Positions 1-8,109 are shown, numbered from the stretch's first letter. The stretch is 11,603 nt of DNA from Halorhodospira sp. (GCA_007121755.1 SKJZ01000070.1:1-11603); one strand, 5' to 3'. The notes: generated by a model from the letters alone, not told the origin. Translations and numbers: made by a program.

Positions 1-91
1 CCACGGACGCCACCGCGCCTCGCGCAGGGTCCACCGTACACTCTGCCCTGAAGCATTCACCACAACCGGCGAGTCTCCTTCGTCACAACGC

Positions 92-280
92 TCGAACGGC
101 CGGTCGGAGGCCGGACGCGGGAGGCGGACCGTGGCCGGCGACGTCGAACGGAGCGACCGCCTGGAGCCGGAAAAGGCCGCGCAGGGAGCGCGTCCGACCG
201 ATCCCGGCGGAAGGCGGGGAGCGCAGTGGGTCGCCGGCCACGGCCCGCCCCCCGCGTCCGGCCTCCGACCGGCCGTTCGA
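92..280. repeat. Long near-perfect inverted repeat (fold-back hairpin) downstream of recG
   Basis: Bases 92-142 and 230-280 are reverse complements at 49 of 51 positions. The outer 30 bases (92-121 with 251-280) match perfectly, and the two mismatches are at 122/250 and 128/244. The 87-base middle continues the fold: 157-162 can pair with 212-217, 166-170 with 204-208, and 178-182 with 188-192 around a 5-base loop, so the whole 189 bases can form one long hairpin. Both mismatches are A opposite C on the plus strand and become G-U pairs in a minus-strand transcript, the direction in which recG is read. No T-run follows either arm, so it is not a classical intrinsic terminator. It could be a MITE-like fold-back element, a structured 3' region of the recG transcript, or an RNA processing or stability hairpin. 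I see no clear target-site duplication. The repeat is certain; its role is unknown. Confidence 0.85.
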
Positions 281-295
281 CCACCCTCCGTAACA

Positions 296-2371
296 TCAGA
301 CTTGCCCGTAACGTTCAGCATCCCCCACCCAACGCCGGATCAACGCCTCCGCCACCCCCGGCTCATCCCGCAACAGCCGGTCGCCGACGCGCCCCACAGC
401 GTCCAGCAGACCGGCGTCCCGCCCCAGGTCGGCGACCCGCAAGGTCAGCGCACCGGTCTGCCGGGTCCCGAGCAATTCGCCGGGCCCGCGAATCTCCAAA
501 TCCCGGCGGGCGATAACAAAGCCGTCGTCGGTCTCCCGCAGCACCGCCAGCCGCGCCCGCGCCGTTTCGGACAGCGGGCCATGATACATGAGCACACAGG
601 TCGATGCCGCCCGCCCACGCCCGACGCGCCCCCGCAATTGGTGCAGTTGGGCGAGCCCCAGCCGCTCGGCATTCTCGATAATCATCAGGCTGGCATTGGG
701 CACGTCGACCCCGACCTCGATCACGGTGGTGGCCACCAGCAGGGCCGCCTCGCCGGCGGCGAACGCGGCCATCGCGCGCTCCTTGTCACTCGCCGGAAGG
801 CGGCCGTGGATCAGCTCGACCCGGTGGCCCGGCAGCGCCTCCGAGAGGCGTTGCGCCGTCTCCTCGGCGGCCTCCGCCTCCAACTCGTCGGAAGACTCGA
901 TCAATGTGCAGACCCAGTACGCCTGCCGCCCCTCGTCGAGCGCACCCCGTATCCGCTCCACCACCTCACCGCGCCGCGCGTCGGAGACGACCACCGTCTG
1001 CACCGGCGTCCGGCCCGGCGGGCGCTCGTCGATGGAGGAGACATCGAGGTCGGCGTAGGCGGTCATCGCCAGCGTGCGGGGAATCGGCGTGGCGGTCATG
1101 ATGAGTTGATGGGGCTCGTACTCGCCGCCCTTCTCCTTGAGGGCCATGCGCTGGTGGACGCCGAAACGGTGCTGCTCGTCCACCACGACCAGGGCCAAAC
1201 GGCGGAACGCGACCGGATCTTGAAAGAGGGCGTGGGTCCCCACCGCGACCGCGGCACGGCCTTCGGCGAGCCGTTGCAGCGCCGCGCGCCGCTCCGCCGC
1301 CCCCGCGCCGCCGGCGACCCAAGCCACCTCCACGCCGAGAGGCGAGAGCCAACCGTGAAGCGTGCGCAGGTGTTGTTCGGCCAGCAACTCCGTGGGGGCC
1401 ATTACGACCGCCTGTCCGCCGCTGCCCACCGCGCGCAGGCACGCCAGGGCGGCGACCACCGTCTTGCCCGAACCGACGTCGCCTTGCAGGAGGCGGAGCA
1501 TCGGAGTGGAAGAGGCCATATCGGCGGCCAGTTCGGCATCCACCCGCTCCTGGGCGGCGGTCAACTCGAACGGCAGGCCGGCGCGCAGCCCCGCCGTCAA
1601 CTCCGTGCCGCCGTCGAGGACCATCGCTGCGGCGCCTTCATGCAGCGCTTGCCGCCGCCGGCGCAAGGTCAGGTGGTGGGCCAGCAACTCCTCAAACGCC
1701 AGCCGCTGAACCGCCGGGTCGCGCCCCTCCAGGAGCGCGTCGGGATCGCTCTCCGGCGGCGGCCGGTGGACCCGGCGCAACGCGTCGTCCAGCGGCGGCC
1801 ATTCGGGATCGGGCAGCACCTCCGCGGGCAGCAGGTCGGGCAGCTCCTCGGGGAGGAGCGCCAAGGCGTACTCCGAGAGCCGCCGCAACTGCCCCTGAGC
1901 GAGCCCCTCGGTGGACGGATAGACGGGAGTCAGGGAGGAGTCGCCGACACCGCCTCCCGGCTCCACTTGGCGGTATTCCGGGTGCGCCATCTGTAACCCC
2001 GCGTAGCCGTGGCGCACCTCGCCGAAACACTGGATAACCGCACCCCGCCGGAGTTGCTCGGCCTGCCGGGGGTAGAAGTGGAAGAAGACCAAGTCGAGGC
2101 GGCCGGTACCGTCGCTGAGCCGGCAGAGCAACCGGCGGCGGCGCCCCCGGGCGACCTCGGCCAACTCCACCGTCCCCTCGACCAGCACCTTCTCGCCGGG
2201 CCGCAGGGAGCCGATCGGCCGGATATGGGTGCGGTCCTCGTAACGGTGGGGCAGGTGGAGCAGCAGATCGGCCGCGGTGCGGATGCCGAGGCGCTCCAAC
2301 CGCCCGGCAAGGCGGGTACCGACGCCGGGCAGCAGGGTGACATGCCGCCCCTCCATCCTCCGCGACGACAC
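296..2371 (-). CDS. recG: ATP-dependent DNA helicase RecG
   Basis: RecG is a superfamily 2 helicase that remodels stalled replication forks and branch-migrates Holliday junctions. The 691 residues match the usual length (about 693 in E. coli). The N-terminal wedge/OB region includes an LLLHLPHRYEDRT segment (about 37-48). The helicase core shows Walker A GDVGSGKT (297-304), the RecG-type DEQHRFG box (398-404), TATPIPRTLA (426-435) and QLRGRVGRG (578-586). These are followed by the C-terminal region around DLEIRGPGELLGTRQTG, typical of RecG. The longest in-frame start is GTG at 2371. An ATG five codons in (2356) is an alternative, but it sits directly against GGAGG, which is too close for a normal ribosome site. 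The gene is last in a spoT-ridA-recG series, 15 bases after ridA, and its stop is followed closely by the long inverted repeat. No defect is visible. Confidence 0.97.
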   Translation of the reverse strand: MSSRRMEGRHVTLLPGVGTRLAGRLERLGIRTAADLLLHLPHRYEDRTHIRPIGSLRPGEKVLVEGTVELAEVARGRRRRLLCRLSDGTGRLDLVFFHFYPRQAEQLRRGAVIQCFGEVRHGYAGLQMAHPEYRQVEPGGGVGDSSLTPVYPSTEGLAQGQLRRLSEYALALLPEELPDLLPAEVLPDPEWPPLDDALRRVHRPPPESDPDALLEGRDPAVQRLAFEELLAHHLTLRRRRQALHEGAAAMVLDGGTELTAGLRAGLPFELTAAQERVDAELAADMASSTPMLRLLQGDVGSGKTVVAALACLRAVGSGGQAVVMAPTELLAEQHLRTLHGWLSPLGVEVAWVAGGAGAAERRAALQRLAEGRAAVAVGTHALFQDPVAFRRLALVVVDEQHRFGVHQRMALKEKGGEYEPHQLIMTATPIPRTLAMTAYADLDVSSIDERPPGRTPVQTVVVSDARRGEVVERIRGALDEGRQAYWVCTLIESSDELEAEAAEETAQRLSEALPGHRVELIHGRLPASDKERAMAAFAAGEAALLVATTVIEVGVDVPNASLMIIENAERLGLAQLHQLRGRVGRGRAASTCVLMYHGPLSETARARLAVLRETDDGFVIARRDLEIRGPGELLGTRQTGALTLRVADLGRDAGLLDAVGRVGDRLLRDEPGVAEALIRRWVGDAERYGQV

Positions 2372-2386
2372 CGCCCGCGGGCCGTC

Positions 2387-2779
2387 CTACCCCCGGCGGG
2401 GCAGGTAGAGCACGGCGTCCATCTCCACGGCGGCCACCTTGGGCAACGCCGAGACCTGCACCGCGGCGCGGGAGGGGTACGGCTCGTCGAGATAGCGCGC
2501 CATCACGTCGTTGACCAGCGCGAAGTGGCTCAGATCCGTGAGATAGACCGCCAGACGCACCGCGTCGTCCAAGCCGCCGCCGGCCGCGGCCGCGATCGCC
2601 TTCAAGTTCTCGAAGACCCGGACCACCTGGTCCTCCATACCGCCCTCCACCAGCGATCCGGTGGCCGGATCCAGCGGGATCTGACCGGAGACATAGACGA
2701 AATCGCCGGCCCGCACCGCTTGGCTGTACGGGCCGATCGCCGCCGGCGCGGCGTCGGTATGGATGGGCTCTTTGGACAT
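2387..2779 (-). CDS. ridA: RidA family enamine/imine deaminase
   Basis: RidA (YjgF/YER057c/UK114 family) hydrolyses reactive 2-aminoacrylate and related enamine/imine intermediates released by PLP enzymes such as threonine dehydratase, protecting other PLP enzymes. The 130-residue length is typical of this trimeric cytosolic family. The family signatures are visible: IGPYSQAV (15-22), VYVSGQIPLDP (28-38), and the C-terminal YPSRAAVQVSALPK block, which carries the catalytic arginine (R104) and E119, equivalent to R105 and E120 of E. coli RidA. The presence of that arginine supports true deaminase activity rather than an inactive Rid subgroup. A clear AGGAG lies 9 bases upstream of the ATG. It is 72 bases downstream of spoT and 15 bases upstream of recG. 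Placement next to spoT is also seen in Pseudomonas, whereas E. coli has trmH between spoT and recG. Confidence 0.95.
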   Translation of the reverse strand: MSKEPIHTDAAPAAIGPYSQAVRAGDFVYVSGQIPLDPATGSLVEGGMEDQVVRVFENLKAIAAAAGGGLDDAVRLAVYLTDLSHFALVNDVMARYLDEPYPSRAAVQVSALPKVAAVEMDAVLYLPRRG

Positions 2780-2851
2780 CGCGTGCTCTCCTGGTCTCTG
2801 CGTATTTTACGGAATCGGATTGGGGGCTCGGGCCGGCGCTCCCGGGGTCCG

Positions 2852-5047
2852 TTAGCCGTCCCTTTTGCGGACGATACGCTGGACCGGCTCGGTGGCGCGC
2901 AACGCGCGCATCACCTCGGCCAAGTGCCGGCGGTCGCGGACGCCGATGGTAAAGCGCACCGTCGTCACCATGCCGTCCCGCTCATCGATGGCGACGTTCT
3001 CGATATTCGACCGGCAGGTGGCGATGGCGGCGGCCAGCGTGGCCAAAGCGCCGCGCTGATTGACCACGTCCACCGCGATCACCGTAATGAACTCCCCGTC
3101 GATCTCCGGCTCCCACTCCACATCGACCCACTTGTCGGCCTGCTTGCGGAACGACGCCACATTCCGGCAGTCCCGATGATGGATGACGACGCCGCGACCG
3201 GAGCTGACGAAGCCCACAATGGGATCGCCGGGGATCGGCCGGCAGCAGCGCCCGAAGGTCACCACCGCCCCTTCGCCACCACTGATGGTCAACGACTGCC
3301 GAGGCGCGGTGCCGCTCTCGCCCGGCTCAGCCACTTCCTCGACCTCGCCCTGCTCCAGCCCGCTGAGCCGCTGCGCCACCAACCACGGCACGCGCCGCCC
3401 CAGCCCCACCTCTTTGAATAGGTCGTCCGGATCCTCTGCGCCGAACTCATCCAGCACCCCCTTTACACGCTCCGGCGGCAACCGGTCAAAATCGAGCGAG
3501 AGGGCGGTGAGCGCGCGCTCCACCAAACGCCGGCCGAGATCGACCGCCTCTTCGTCCTTCAGCCGCTTCAGGGCGTGCCGGATCGCGGTGCGCGCCTTGG
3601 CGGTGACGACAAAATCGAGCCAGACCGGGTTCGGACGCCCTACCGGCGCCGTGATGATCTCCACCATCTGCCCCGTCTGCAGCGGGGTACGCAACGGCGT
3701 CAAGCGGTGGTCCACCTTCGCGGCGATGCATGAGTTGCCGATATCCGAGTGGACCGCGTACGCAAAGTCGACCGGGGTGGCGTTGTTGGGGAGTTCGAGT
3801 ATGTCGCCCTGGGGGGTGAAGATGTAGATCTCGTCGGGGAGCAAGTCGATCTTGACGTGCTCAATGAACTCCTGCGACGTGCCGGCGCTATGCTGCATCT
3901 CCAGCAGGTCTTGAATCCACTCCCGCGCCCGTGCCTGGGCCTTGTTGCCGGTATCGCGGCGGTCCTTGTACAGCCAGTGGGCCGCTACCCCCGACTCGGC
4001 CACCGCGTGCATCTCCCACGTCCGGACCTGCGCCTCCAACCGGATGCGCTGCGGACCGACCAGGGTCGTATGGAGGGATTGGTAGCCGTTGGCCTTCGGT
4101 ATCGCGATATAGTCCTTCAGGCGGCCCGGACGCGGTTTATAGAGGTTGTGCAGCACGCCCAGAACCCGGTAACAGGTGTCCAGGTCCTCGACCAGGACAC
4201 GGAAACCGTAGACATCGAACACATCCCGGAAGTTGAGCTTTTTCTCCTCCATCTTCCGGTAGATCGACCAGAGGTGCTTCTCGCGCCCCACCACGTCCGC
4301 CTCGATGCCCGACTCCTGCAGACGTCTGCGCACTTGGTCGCAGACGGTATCGAGGATCACGCCGTGGCGGCCCCGCTGCCGCGCCAGCTTCTCCTTGAGC
4401 ACCCGGTAGCGCAGCGGATAGAGCGCGGCGAAGCCGAGATCCTCCAGCTCGATACGCACCGCGTTGATCCCCAACCGCTGCGCGATCGGGGCGTAGATCT
4501 CCATCGTCTCCCGGGCGATCCGCCGGCGTTTGGCCGGGGCCATGACCCAGATGGTCCGCATGTTGTGGAGGCGGTCGGCGAGCTTGATGAGGATGACGCG
4601 GATATCCCGCGCCATCGCGAGAACCATCTTGCGGAAGTTCTCGGCCTGCGCCTCGGCCTTGCTCTTGAAATCGATGGCGGTGAGCTTGGAGACGCCGTCG
4701 ACCAGCTCCGCCACATCCTGGCCGAACCGCTCCGCGACCCCCTCTTTGGCGGTCGGCGTATCCTCAATGACGTCGTGGAGCAGAGCGGCGACGATGGATT
4801 CGGCGTCGAGGCGCATCTCCGCGAGGATGCGCGCCACGGCGATGGGGTGGGTGATGTACGGCTCGCCGGAGAGGCGGCGCTGGCCGACATGGGCCTCGGC
4901 GCTGAACCGGTAAGCTTGGTGTACGAACCGCACCTGTTGCGGTTCAAGGTAGCCCTCGAGCAACGAACACAACTCGGAGACGCGCCGGTCCGGCTCAGAC
5001 CCCGGCGGACGCTCCTCTAACGGCACAACCTCTTCGGCACGCCCCAT
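2852..5047 (-). CDS. spoT: Bifunctional (p)ppGpp synthetase/hydrolase SpoT
   Basis: A long RelA/SpoT homologue (731 residues) that makes and degrades the alarmone (p)ppGpp. The HD hydrolase domain is intact, with H53, H67, H91-D92, E95-D96 and the LADRLHN segment (156-162), so hydrolase activity is expected. The synthetase domain (about 250-360) keeps the conserved YRKM, YGFRV, KDYIAIPKANGYQSLHT and EMHAVAESGVAAHW segments. A TGS domain follows (about 405-467), then a zinc-finger type region with C601-C602 and a HHRDC motif (623-627), and a C-terminal ACT domain (about 652-728). The HD residues argue for SpoT/Rel rather than RelA, whose HD is degenerate. The start used has only a weak AGGA close to the ATG, and about 22 residues precede the point where E. 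coli SpoT aligns. No closer in-frame start was seen. It lies 56 bases downstream of rpoZ, the usual partner. Confidence 0.97.
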   Translation of the reverse strand: MGRAEEVVPLEERPPGSEPDRRVSELCSLLEGYLEPQQVRFVHQAYRFSAEAHVGQRRLSGEPYITHPIAVARILAEMRLDAESIVAALLHDVIEDTPTAKEGVAERFGQDVAELVDGVSKLTAIDFKSKAEAQAENFRKMVLAMARDIRVILIKLADRLHNMRTIWVMAPAKRRRIARETMEIYAPIAQRLGINAVRIELEDLGFAALYPLRYRVLKEKLARQRGRHGVILDTVCDQVRRRLQESGIEADVVGREKHLWSIYRKMEEKKLNFRDVFDVYGFRVLVEDLDTCYRVLGVLHNLYKPRPGRLKDYIAIPKANGYQSLHTTLVGPQRIRLEAQVRTWEMHAVAESGVAAHWLYKDRRDTGNKAQARAREWIQDLLEMQHSAGTSQEFIEHVKIDLLPDEIYIFTPQGDILELPNNATPVDFAYAVHSDIGNSCIAAKVDHRLTPLRTPLQTGQMVEIITAPVGRPNPVWLDFVVTAKARTAIRHALKRLKDEEAVDLGRRLVERALTALSLDFDRLPPERVKGVLDEFGAEDPDDLFKEVGLGRRVPWLVAQRLSGLEQGEVEEVAEPGESGTAPRQSLTISGGEGAVVTFGRCCRPIPGDPIVGFVSSGRGVVIHHRDCRNVASFRKQADKWVDVEWEPEIDGEFITVIAVDVVNQRGALATLAAAIATCRSNIENVAIDERDGMVTTVRFTIGVRDRRHLAEVMRALRATEPVQRIVRKRDG

Positions 5048-5103
5048 ATCCTAAGTCCGAACCTTGGCGGGAAAGCCGCTCTCCAGCCACTGCGCAGCGG
5101 CAT

Positions 5104-5439
5104 TCACTCGGCCTCGCTGTCGTCGCGCCGCTCATCTTCACCGGACGACCCCTCGGGTACATCGCCCGGCCCCGCCTCGGCCATCACCTCATCGGCGCCG
5201 AAACCGCCCCTGGGGGCGAACGGGTCTGCGGGCCCCTCGGGCTCGCTCTTGAGGATATCGCTGGTCACGAATCCCGCGGCAATCTCTCGCAGCGCGACCA
5301 CGGTGGGCTTGTCATTCTCCCAATCCACCTGCGGTTGCACGCCATTGGCGACCTGCCTCGCGCGCCGGGCTGCGGAGAGCACCAACTCGAAGCGGTTATC
5401 CATCCGGTCAAGACAATCCTCGACGGTAACGCGGGCCAT
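5104..5439 (-). CDS. rpoZ: RNA polymerase omega subunit with acidic C-terminal tail
   Basis: Omega binds the beta-prime subunit, aids RNA polymerase assembly and forms part of the ppGpp site 1 with beta-prime. The N-terminus MARVTVEDCLDRMDNRFELVL, followed by a VALREIAAGFVTSDIL segment (about 48-63), is diagnostic. The reading frame is open further upstream, but the ATG at 5439 is preceded by a strong GGAGGAGG and matches the family start, so it is chosen. The protein has 111 residues against about 91 in E. coli. The extra length is a C-terminal tail (64-111) rich in Asp and Glu (15 acidic, 4 basic) that looks disordered. It is followed by spoT, as in most Gammaproteobacteria, but the usual upstream neighbour gmk is missing. 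That gene lies at the other end of the window on the opposite strand, and hemW now lies upstream. Confidence 0.95.
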   Translation of the reverse strand: MARVTVEDCLDRMDNRFELVLSAARRARQVANGVQPQVDWENDKPTVVALREIAAGFVTSDILKSEPEGPADPFAPRGGFGADEVMAEAGPGDVPEGSSGEDERRDDSEAE

Positions 5440-5484
5440 GGGCCTCCTCCAAAAAGTGGAAATATCCAGTCGACTCTGCAAGTG

Positions 5485-5513
5485 ATTGTATCGTCACAGA
5501 GCCCCACAAGGAA
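5485..5513 (-). promoter_or_regulatory. Candidate sigma70 promoter for rpoZ-spoT
   Basis: On the minus strand a TACAAT hexamer (5485-5490) lies 17 bases downstream of TTCCTT (5508-5513), in the 97 bases between the hemW stop and the rpoZ start. The -10 is good and the -35 is poor. The gap, the strong ribosome site and the change of gene group all favour a separate promoter here, but this exact placement is tentative. Confidence 0.3.
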
Positions 5514-5538
5514 GCGGGCTTGTAACACTTCCCCCGCC

Positions 5539-6702
5539 TCATCGGTCCGAGGGCAACAACTCCACCAACACCGAATCGAGATAACGAATCCCCGTAACGG
5601 TGGCGTTGACGCGGTCGCCATTTACCGCCAGCAGACCGTCGGCAACGAACGGTGCGAGGCGTCGCGTCAAATCGCCGGGAGAGATCCCCGCCCTCTCTTC
5701 GGCCGCTCGCAGGTCGAACCCGTCCAACACTCTCAACCCGTTCATCACAAACTCGAACGCCCGATGGTCCGCATCGACCTCGACCCGCTCCACGGTCGCG
5801 GCCGGCGTGCCCGCCCTTGCCATCCAGTGCCGCGGCGACCGCATGCGCCGTGCGCGCGTGACGCGCCCAAGCGAATCGGTCAGCTTGCCGTGGGCGCCGG
5901 CTCCCAAGCCGAGATAGTCGCCGTAGCGCCAGTAATTGAGATTATGGCAGCAACGGTGGCCCGCCGCGGCGTAGGCCGAGATTTCGTAGCGTCGATAGCC
6001 GGCCCCGGCCAGCCGCTCCAGGCAGACCTCCTCCATGGCGGCGAGGAGGTCCTGATCCGGCAGGTCCGGCGGCAGGCGCCGCGCGAGCGGCGTGCCCGGC
6101 TCCACGGTCAACTGGTAGTGGCTGATATGGGGGACGCCGAGCGCTACCGCCTCGGCCACATCGGCCTCCGCCGCCGCTCGTGTCTGCCCCGGCAGCCCGT
6201 ACATCAGATCGAGGTTGACACCGGTGAATCCGGCATTGAGGGCCGCGGCCACGGCCGCGCGCGCTGCGGCGGCGTCATGGATCCGCCCCAAACGCCGGAG
6301 CGACTCATCGGAGAAGCTCTGGACACCCACGGAGAGACGCGTTACCCCGGCCTCCCGGAACTTCCGGTAGGCGGCAGCTTCCGCGCTGCCGGGGTTCGCC
6401 TCCAGCGTCACCTCGGCGCCGTCGGCAACGTCTACGATGGAGCGCACCCCGTCCAGAAGCCGCCCCACGGCCTCGGGCGGGAAGAGGCTCGGTGTGCCGC
6501 CGCCGATAAAGACCGTTTCCGCGGCGCGGCCAGCGACCGCCGGCGCCTCTGCGGCGGCCTCGGCGAGCAGGGCATCGACGTAGGCGTCGGCCGGCGGAGC
6601 CCCGATAAGGGCGTGAGCGTTGAAGTCACAGTAAGCGCAGCGGTGGAGACACCACGGCAGGTGGATGTAGACCCCCAGCGGGATGCGGTCAGGGCTGAGC
6701 AT
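5539..6702 (-). CDS. hemW: HemW, radical-SAM heme-binding protein (HemN-like)
   Basis: HemW is a radical-SAM family protein related to coproporphyrinogen III dehydrogenase (HemN). In studied bacteria it binds heme and has a heme chaperone role rather than making protoporphyrinogen. The iron-sulfur motif C18-x3-C22-x2-C25 is followed by DFNAH. That resembles the CDFNSH of E. coli HemW and not the CGC of true HemN. The SAM-binding GGGTPS lies at 67-72, and a downstream HNLNYW motif is typical of HemW. The length of 387 residues compares with about 378 in E. coli. The ATG at 6702 has only a weak AGG upstream. The gene starts 28 bases after the rdgB stop and is probably co-transcribed with rph and rdgB; rdgB-hemW adjacency also occurs in E. 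coli. It is commonly mislabelled as oxygen-independent coproporphyrinogen oxidase. Confidence 0.94.
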   Translation of the reverse strand: MLSPDRIPLGVYIHLPWCLHRCAYCDFNAHALIGAPPADAYVDALLAEAAAEAPAVAGRAAETVFIGGGTPSLFPPEAVGRLLDGVRSIVDVADGAEVTLEANPGSAEAAAYRKFREAGVTRLSVGVQSFSDESLRRLGRIHDAAAARAAVAAALNAGFTGVNLDLMYGLPGQTRAAAEADVAEAVALGVPHISHYQLTVEPGTPLARRLPPDLPDQDLLAAMEEVCLERLAGAGYRRYEISAYAAAGHRCCHNLNYWRYGDYLGLGAGAHGKLTDSLGRVTRARRMRSPRHWMARAGTPAATVERVEVDADHRAFEFVMNGLRVLDGFDLRAAEERAGISPGDLTRRLAPFVADGLLAVNGDRVNATVTGIRYLDSVLVELLPSDR

Positions 6703-6730
6703 TCACGGCCTATTCGCGCGCACGGCTCAT

Positions 6731-7342
6731 CTATCCCTCTTGGAGTTCGAACTCCCGGCGAAGATCCGCAACCAGGGCGCGCATGGCGATCCCGCGATGG
6801 CTGCGCCGGTCCTTGTCGGCGGCGGTGAGCTCCCCGCCGGTCAACCCGCTCTCGGGATCTTCGAAGAGCGGATCGTAGCCGAAACCGTTCCCGCCGCGCG
6901 GCGTGGCGACGATCCGGCCCGTCCAGGCGCCGTGCCGGATCACCGGCACCGGGTCCTCGGGGTGGCGGACAAAGACCATCAGGCAGTGGAAGGTCGCGGT
7001 CCGCGGCGCATCTTCCGGCAGACGGGCCAGCTCCTCCAGCAGCCGGCGGTTGTTCGCCTCGTCGTCACCGTCCTCCCCGGCGTAGCGGGCGGAGTAGACG
7101 CCGGGAGCGCCGCCGAGGGCGTCCACGGAGAGCCCGGAGTCGTCCGCCACCGCCGGCAAGCCGGTCTGCCCGGAGGCGTGGCGGGCCTTGGCCAGGGCGT
7201 TCTCGACAAAGGTACACGCCGTCTCCGGCGCCGGCTCCACGCCCAGCGACCCCTGCGTGACCACCTCGATCCCGGCACCATCCAACAGGCGCTCCAACTC
7301 CGCCGCCTTACCCGGGTTTCCGGTCGCCAATACCACCTTCAC
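6731..7342 (-). CDS. rdgB: XTP/dITP pyrophosphatase RdgB (HAM1 family)
   Basis: This enzyme hydrolyses XTP, ITP and dITP to the monophosphates, keeping deaminated purines out of DNA and RNA. The family residues are present: TGNPGK (7-12), FVENALAKAR (45-54), the catalytic-site DDSG (67-70), FGYDPLF (154-160) and SHRG (181-184). The 203-residue length is normal (197 in E. coli). The start codon is GTG at 7342, overlapping the rph stop in a GTGA arrangement. The 4-base overlap implies translational coupling. Placing the protein start here gives MKVVLATGNPGK, which matches the family N-terminus exactly, so the GTG is well supported despite not being ATG. It sits between rph and hemW, all on one strand and probably one transcript. 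Confidence 0.97.
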   Translation of the reverse strand: MKVVLATGNPGKAAELERLLDGAGIEVVTQGSLGVEPAPETACTFVENALAKARHASGQTGLPAVADDSGLSVDALGGAPGVYSARYAGEDGDDEANNRRLLEELARLPEDAPRTATFHCLMVFVRHPEDPVPVIRHGAWTGRIVATPRGGNGFGYDPLFEDPESGLTGGELTAADKDRRSHRGIAMRALVADLRREFELQEG

Positions 7343-8055
7343 TGCGCCAATACCTCCTGCTGTTTGCTCACCAACTGCCGGATGCCCTGCTCGGCCAGCG
7401 ACAGCATCGAATCCAACTCGTCCCGCCGGAAGGCGTGCCCCTCCGCAGTGCCCTGGATCTCAATGAAGCCGCCCGCGTCATTCATCACCACATTCATGTC
7501 GGTCTCCGCCTCCACATCCTCGGCGTAATCGAGGTCGAGCACCGGTTGACCGCGGTAGACGCCGACAGAGACCGACGCCACATGGCCGTGGATAGGGGTG
7601 GCACGCAAGGCGCCCGCTTCGACCAACCCGGAGGCGGCGTCCATCAGGGCGACGTACGCCCCGGTAATGGCCGCGGTGCGCGTCCCTCCATCGGCCTGGA
7701 TGACGTCGCAATCGACGACGACCCTGCGTTCACCCAGCGCTTCAAGGTCCGTCACCGCGCGCAACGACCGGCCAATCAACCGCTGAATCTCCTGGGTCCG
7801 CCCCTGTTGCCGTCCCCGCGCCGCCTCGCGGTCGCTCCGGGTGTTGGTGGCGCGGGGCAGCATCCCGTACTCGGCCGTGACCCAGCCCCGGCCCTTCCCC
7901 CGCAGCCAAGGGGGCACCCGAGACTCCACGCTGGCGTTACACAGGACATGCGTATCGCCGAACTCCACCAACACCGACCCCTCGGCGTGCTTGGTGTAGT
8001 GGCGGGTCATGCGCACATGGCGCAACTCATCGGCGCGGCGACCGCTGGGGCGCAT
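7339..8055 (-). CDS. rph: Ribonuclease PH
   Basis: RNase PH is a phosphate-dependent 3'-to-5' exoribonuclease that trims tRNA 3' ends and helps degrade structured RNA. It assembles as a hexameric ring. The 238 residues equal the full-length E. coli enzyme, so there is no K-12-like C-terminal frameshift. Visible features are the N-terminal RPSGR, the AEYGMLPRAT segment, phosphate-binding R86 in GRTQEIQRLIGRSLR and T125-R126 in GGTRTA, and catalytic D180 and D186 in LDYAEDVEAETDMN. A strong AGGAGG lies 4 bases before the ATG. The gene overlaps rdgB by 4 bases. It is normally divergent from yicC in related bacteria; here an aerotaxis receptor gene lies between them. Confidence 0.98.
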   Translation of the reverse strand: MRPSGRRADELRHVRMTRHYTKHAEGSVLVEFGDTHVLCNASVESRVPPWLRGKGRGWVTAEYGMLPRATNTRSDREAARGRQQGRTQEIQRLIGRSLRAVTDLEALGERRVVVDCDVIQADGGTRTAAITGAYVALMDAASGLVEAGALRATPIHGHVASVSVGVYRGQPVLDLDYAEDVEAETDMNVVMNDAGGFIEIQGTAEGHAFRRDELDSMLSLAEQGIRQLVSKQQEVLAQ

Positions 8056-8077
8056 AGAACCTCCTGAAAAGCGCGGA

Positions 8078-8090
8078 CGATATCATATCG
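8078..8090. repeat. 13-bp palindrome, site 1 (CGATATCATATCG)
   Basis: A perfect odd-length palindrome with 6-base arms around a central C, 23 bases upstream of the rph start codon. On the minus strand it contains TATGAT (8082-8087), a plausible -10 for rph, although no good -35 is visible. It resembles site 2, whose centre is exactly 50 bases away. It could be an operator, or simply an AT-rich -10 region. Confidence 0.45.
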
Positions 8091-8109
8091 CGGCAAAATC
8101 GGAGGCCTG

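Noticed and set aside
1..91. Possible gene end or start at the left edge
   Set aside because: Short frames run off the edge on both strands, but none has a recognisable sequence or a convincing ribosome site; I see nothing to annotate.
57..296. A 79-codon minus-strand open frame over the long inverted repeat
   Set aside because: Arg/Pro-rich sequence that merely reads the hairpin arms, with no family resemblance.
75..300. Target-site duplication flanking the long inverted repeat
   Set aside because: The flanks share only a loose CTCC...ACA likeness, and no exact direct repeat adjoins the arms.
131..1996. A 621-codon open frame on the plus strand, antisense to recG
   Set aside because: It is rich in Arg, Pro, Gly and His with no recognisable domain, and it lies opposite a clear recG in GC-rich DNA, where antisense stops are rare.
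3749..5020. Long plus-strand open frame opposite spoT (others are at 2009-3421 and 5335-6828)
   Set aside because: All are antisense to well-supported genes and have compositions expected of shadow frames.
5086..5101. Small imperfect palindrome between rpoZ and spoT
   Set aside because: Short, GC-rich and with a mismatch; such stems are expected by chance here.
5491..5538. Terminator hairpin after hemW
   Set aside because: Only competing 5-base stems (ACAAG/CTTGT and AGCCC/GGGCT) can form, with no T-run after them.
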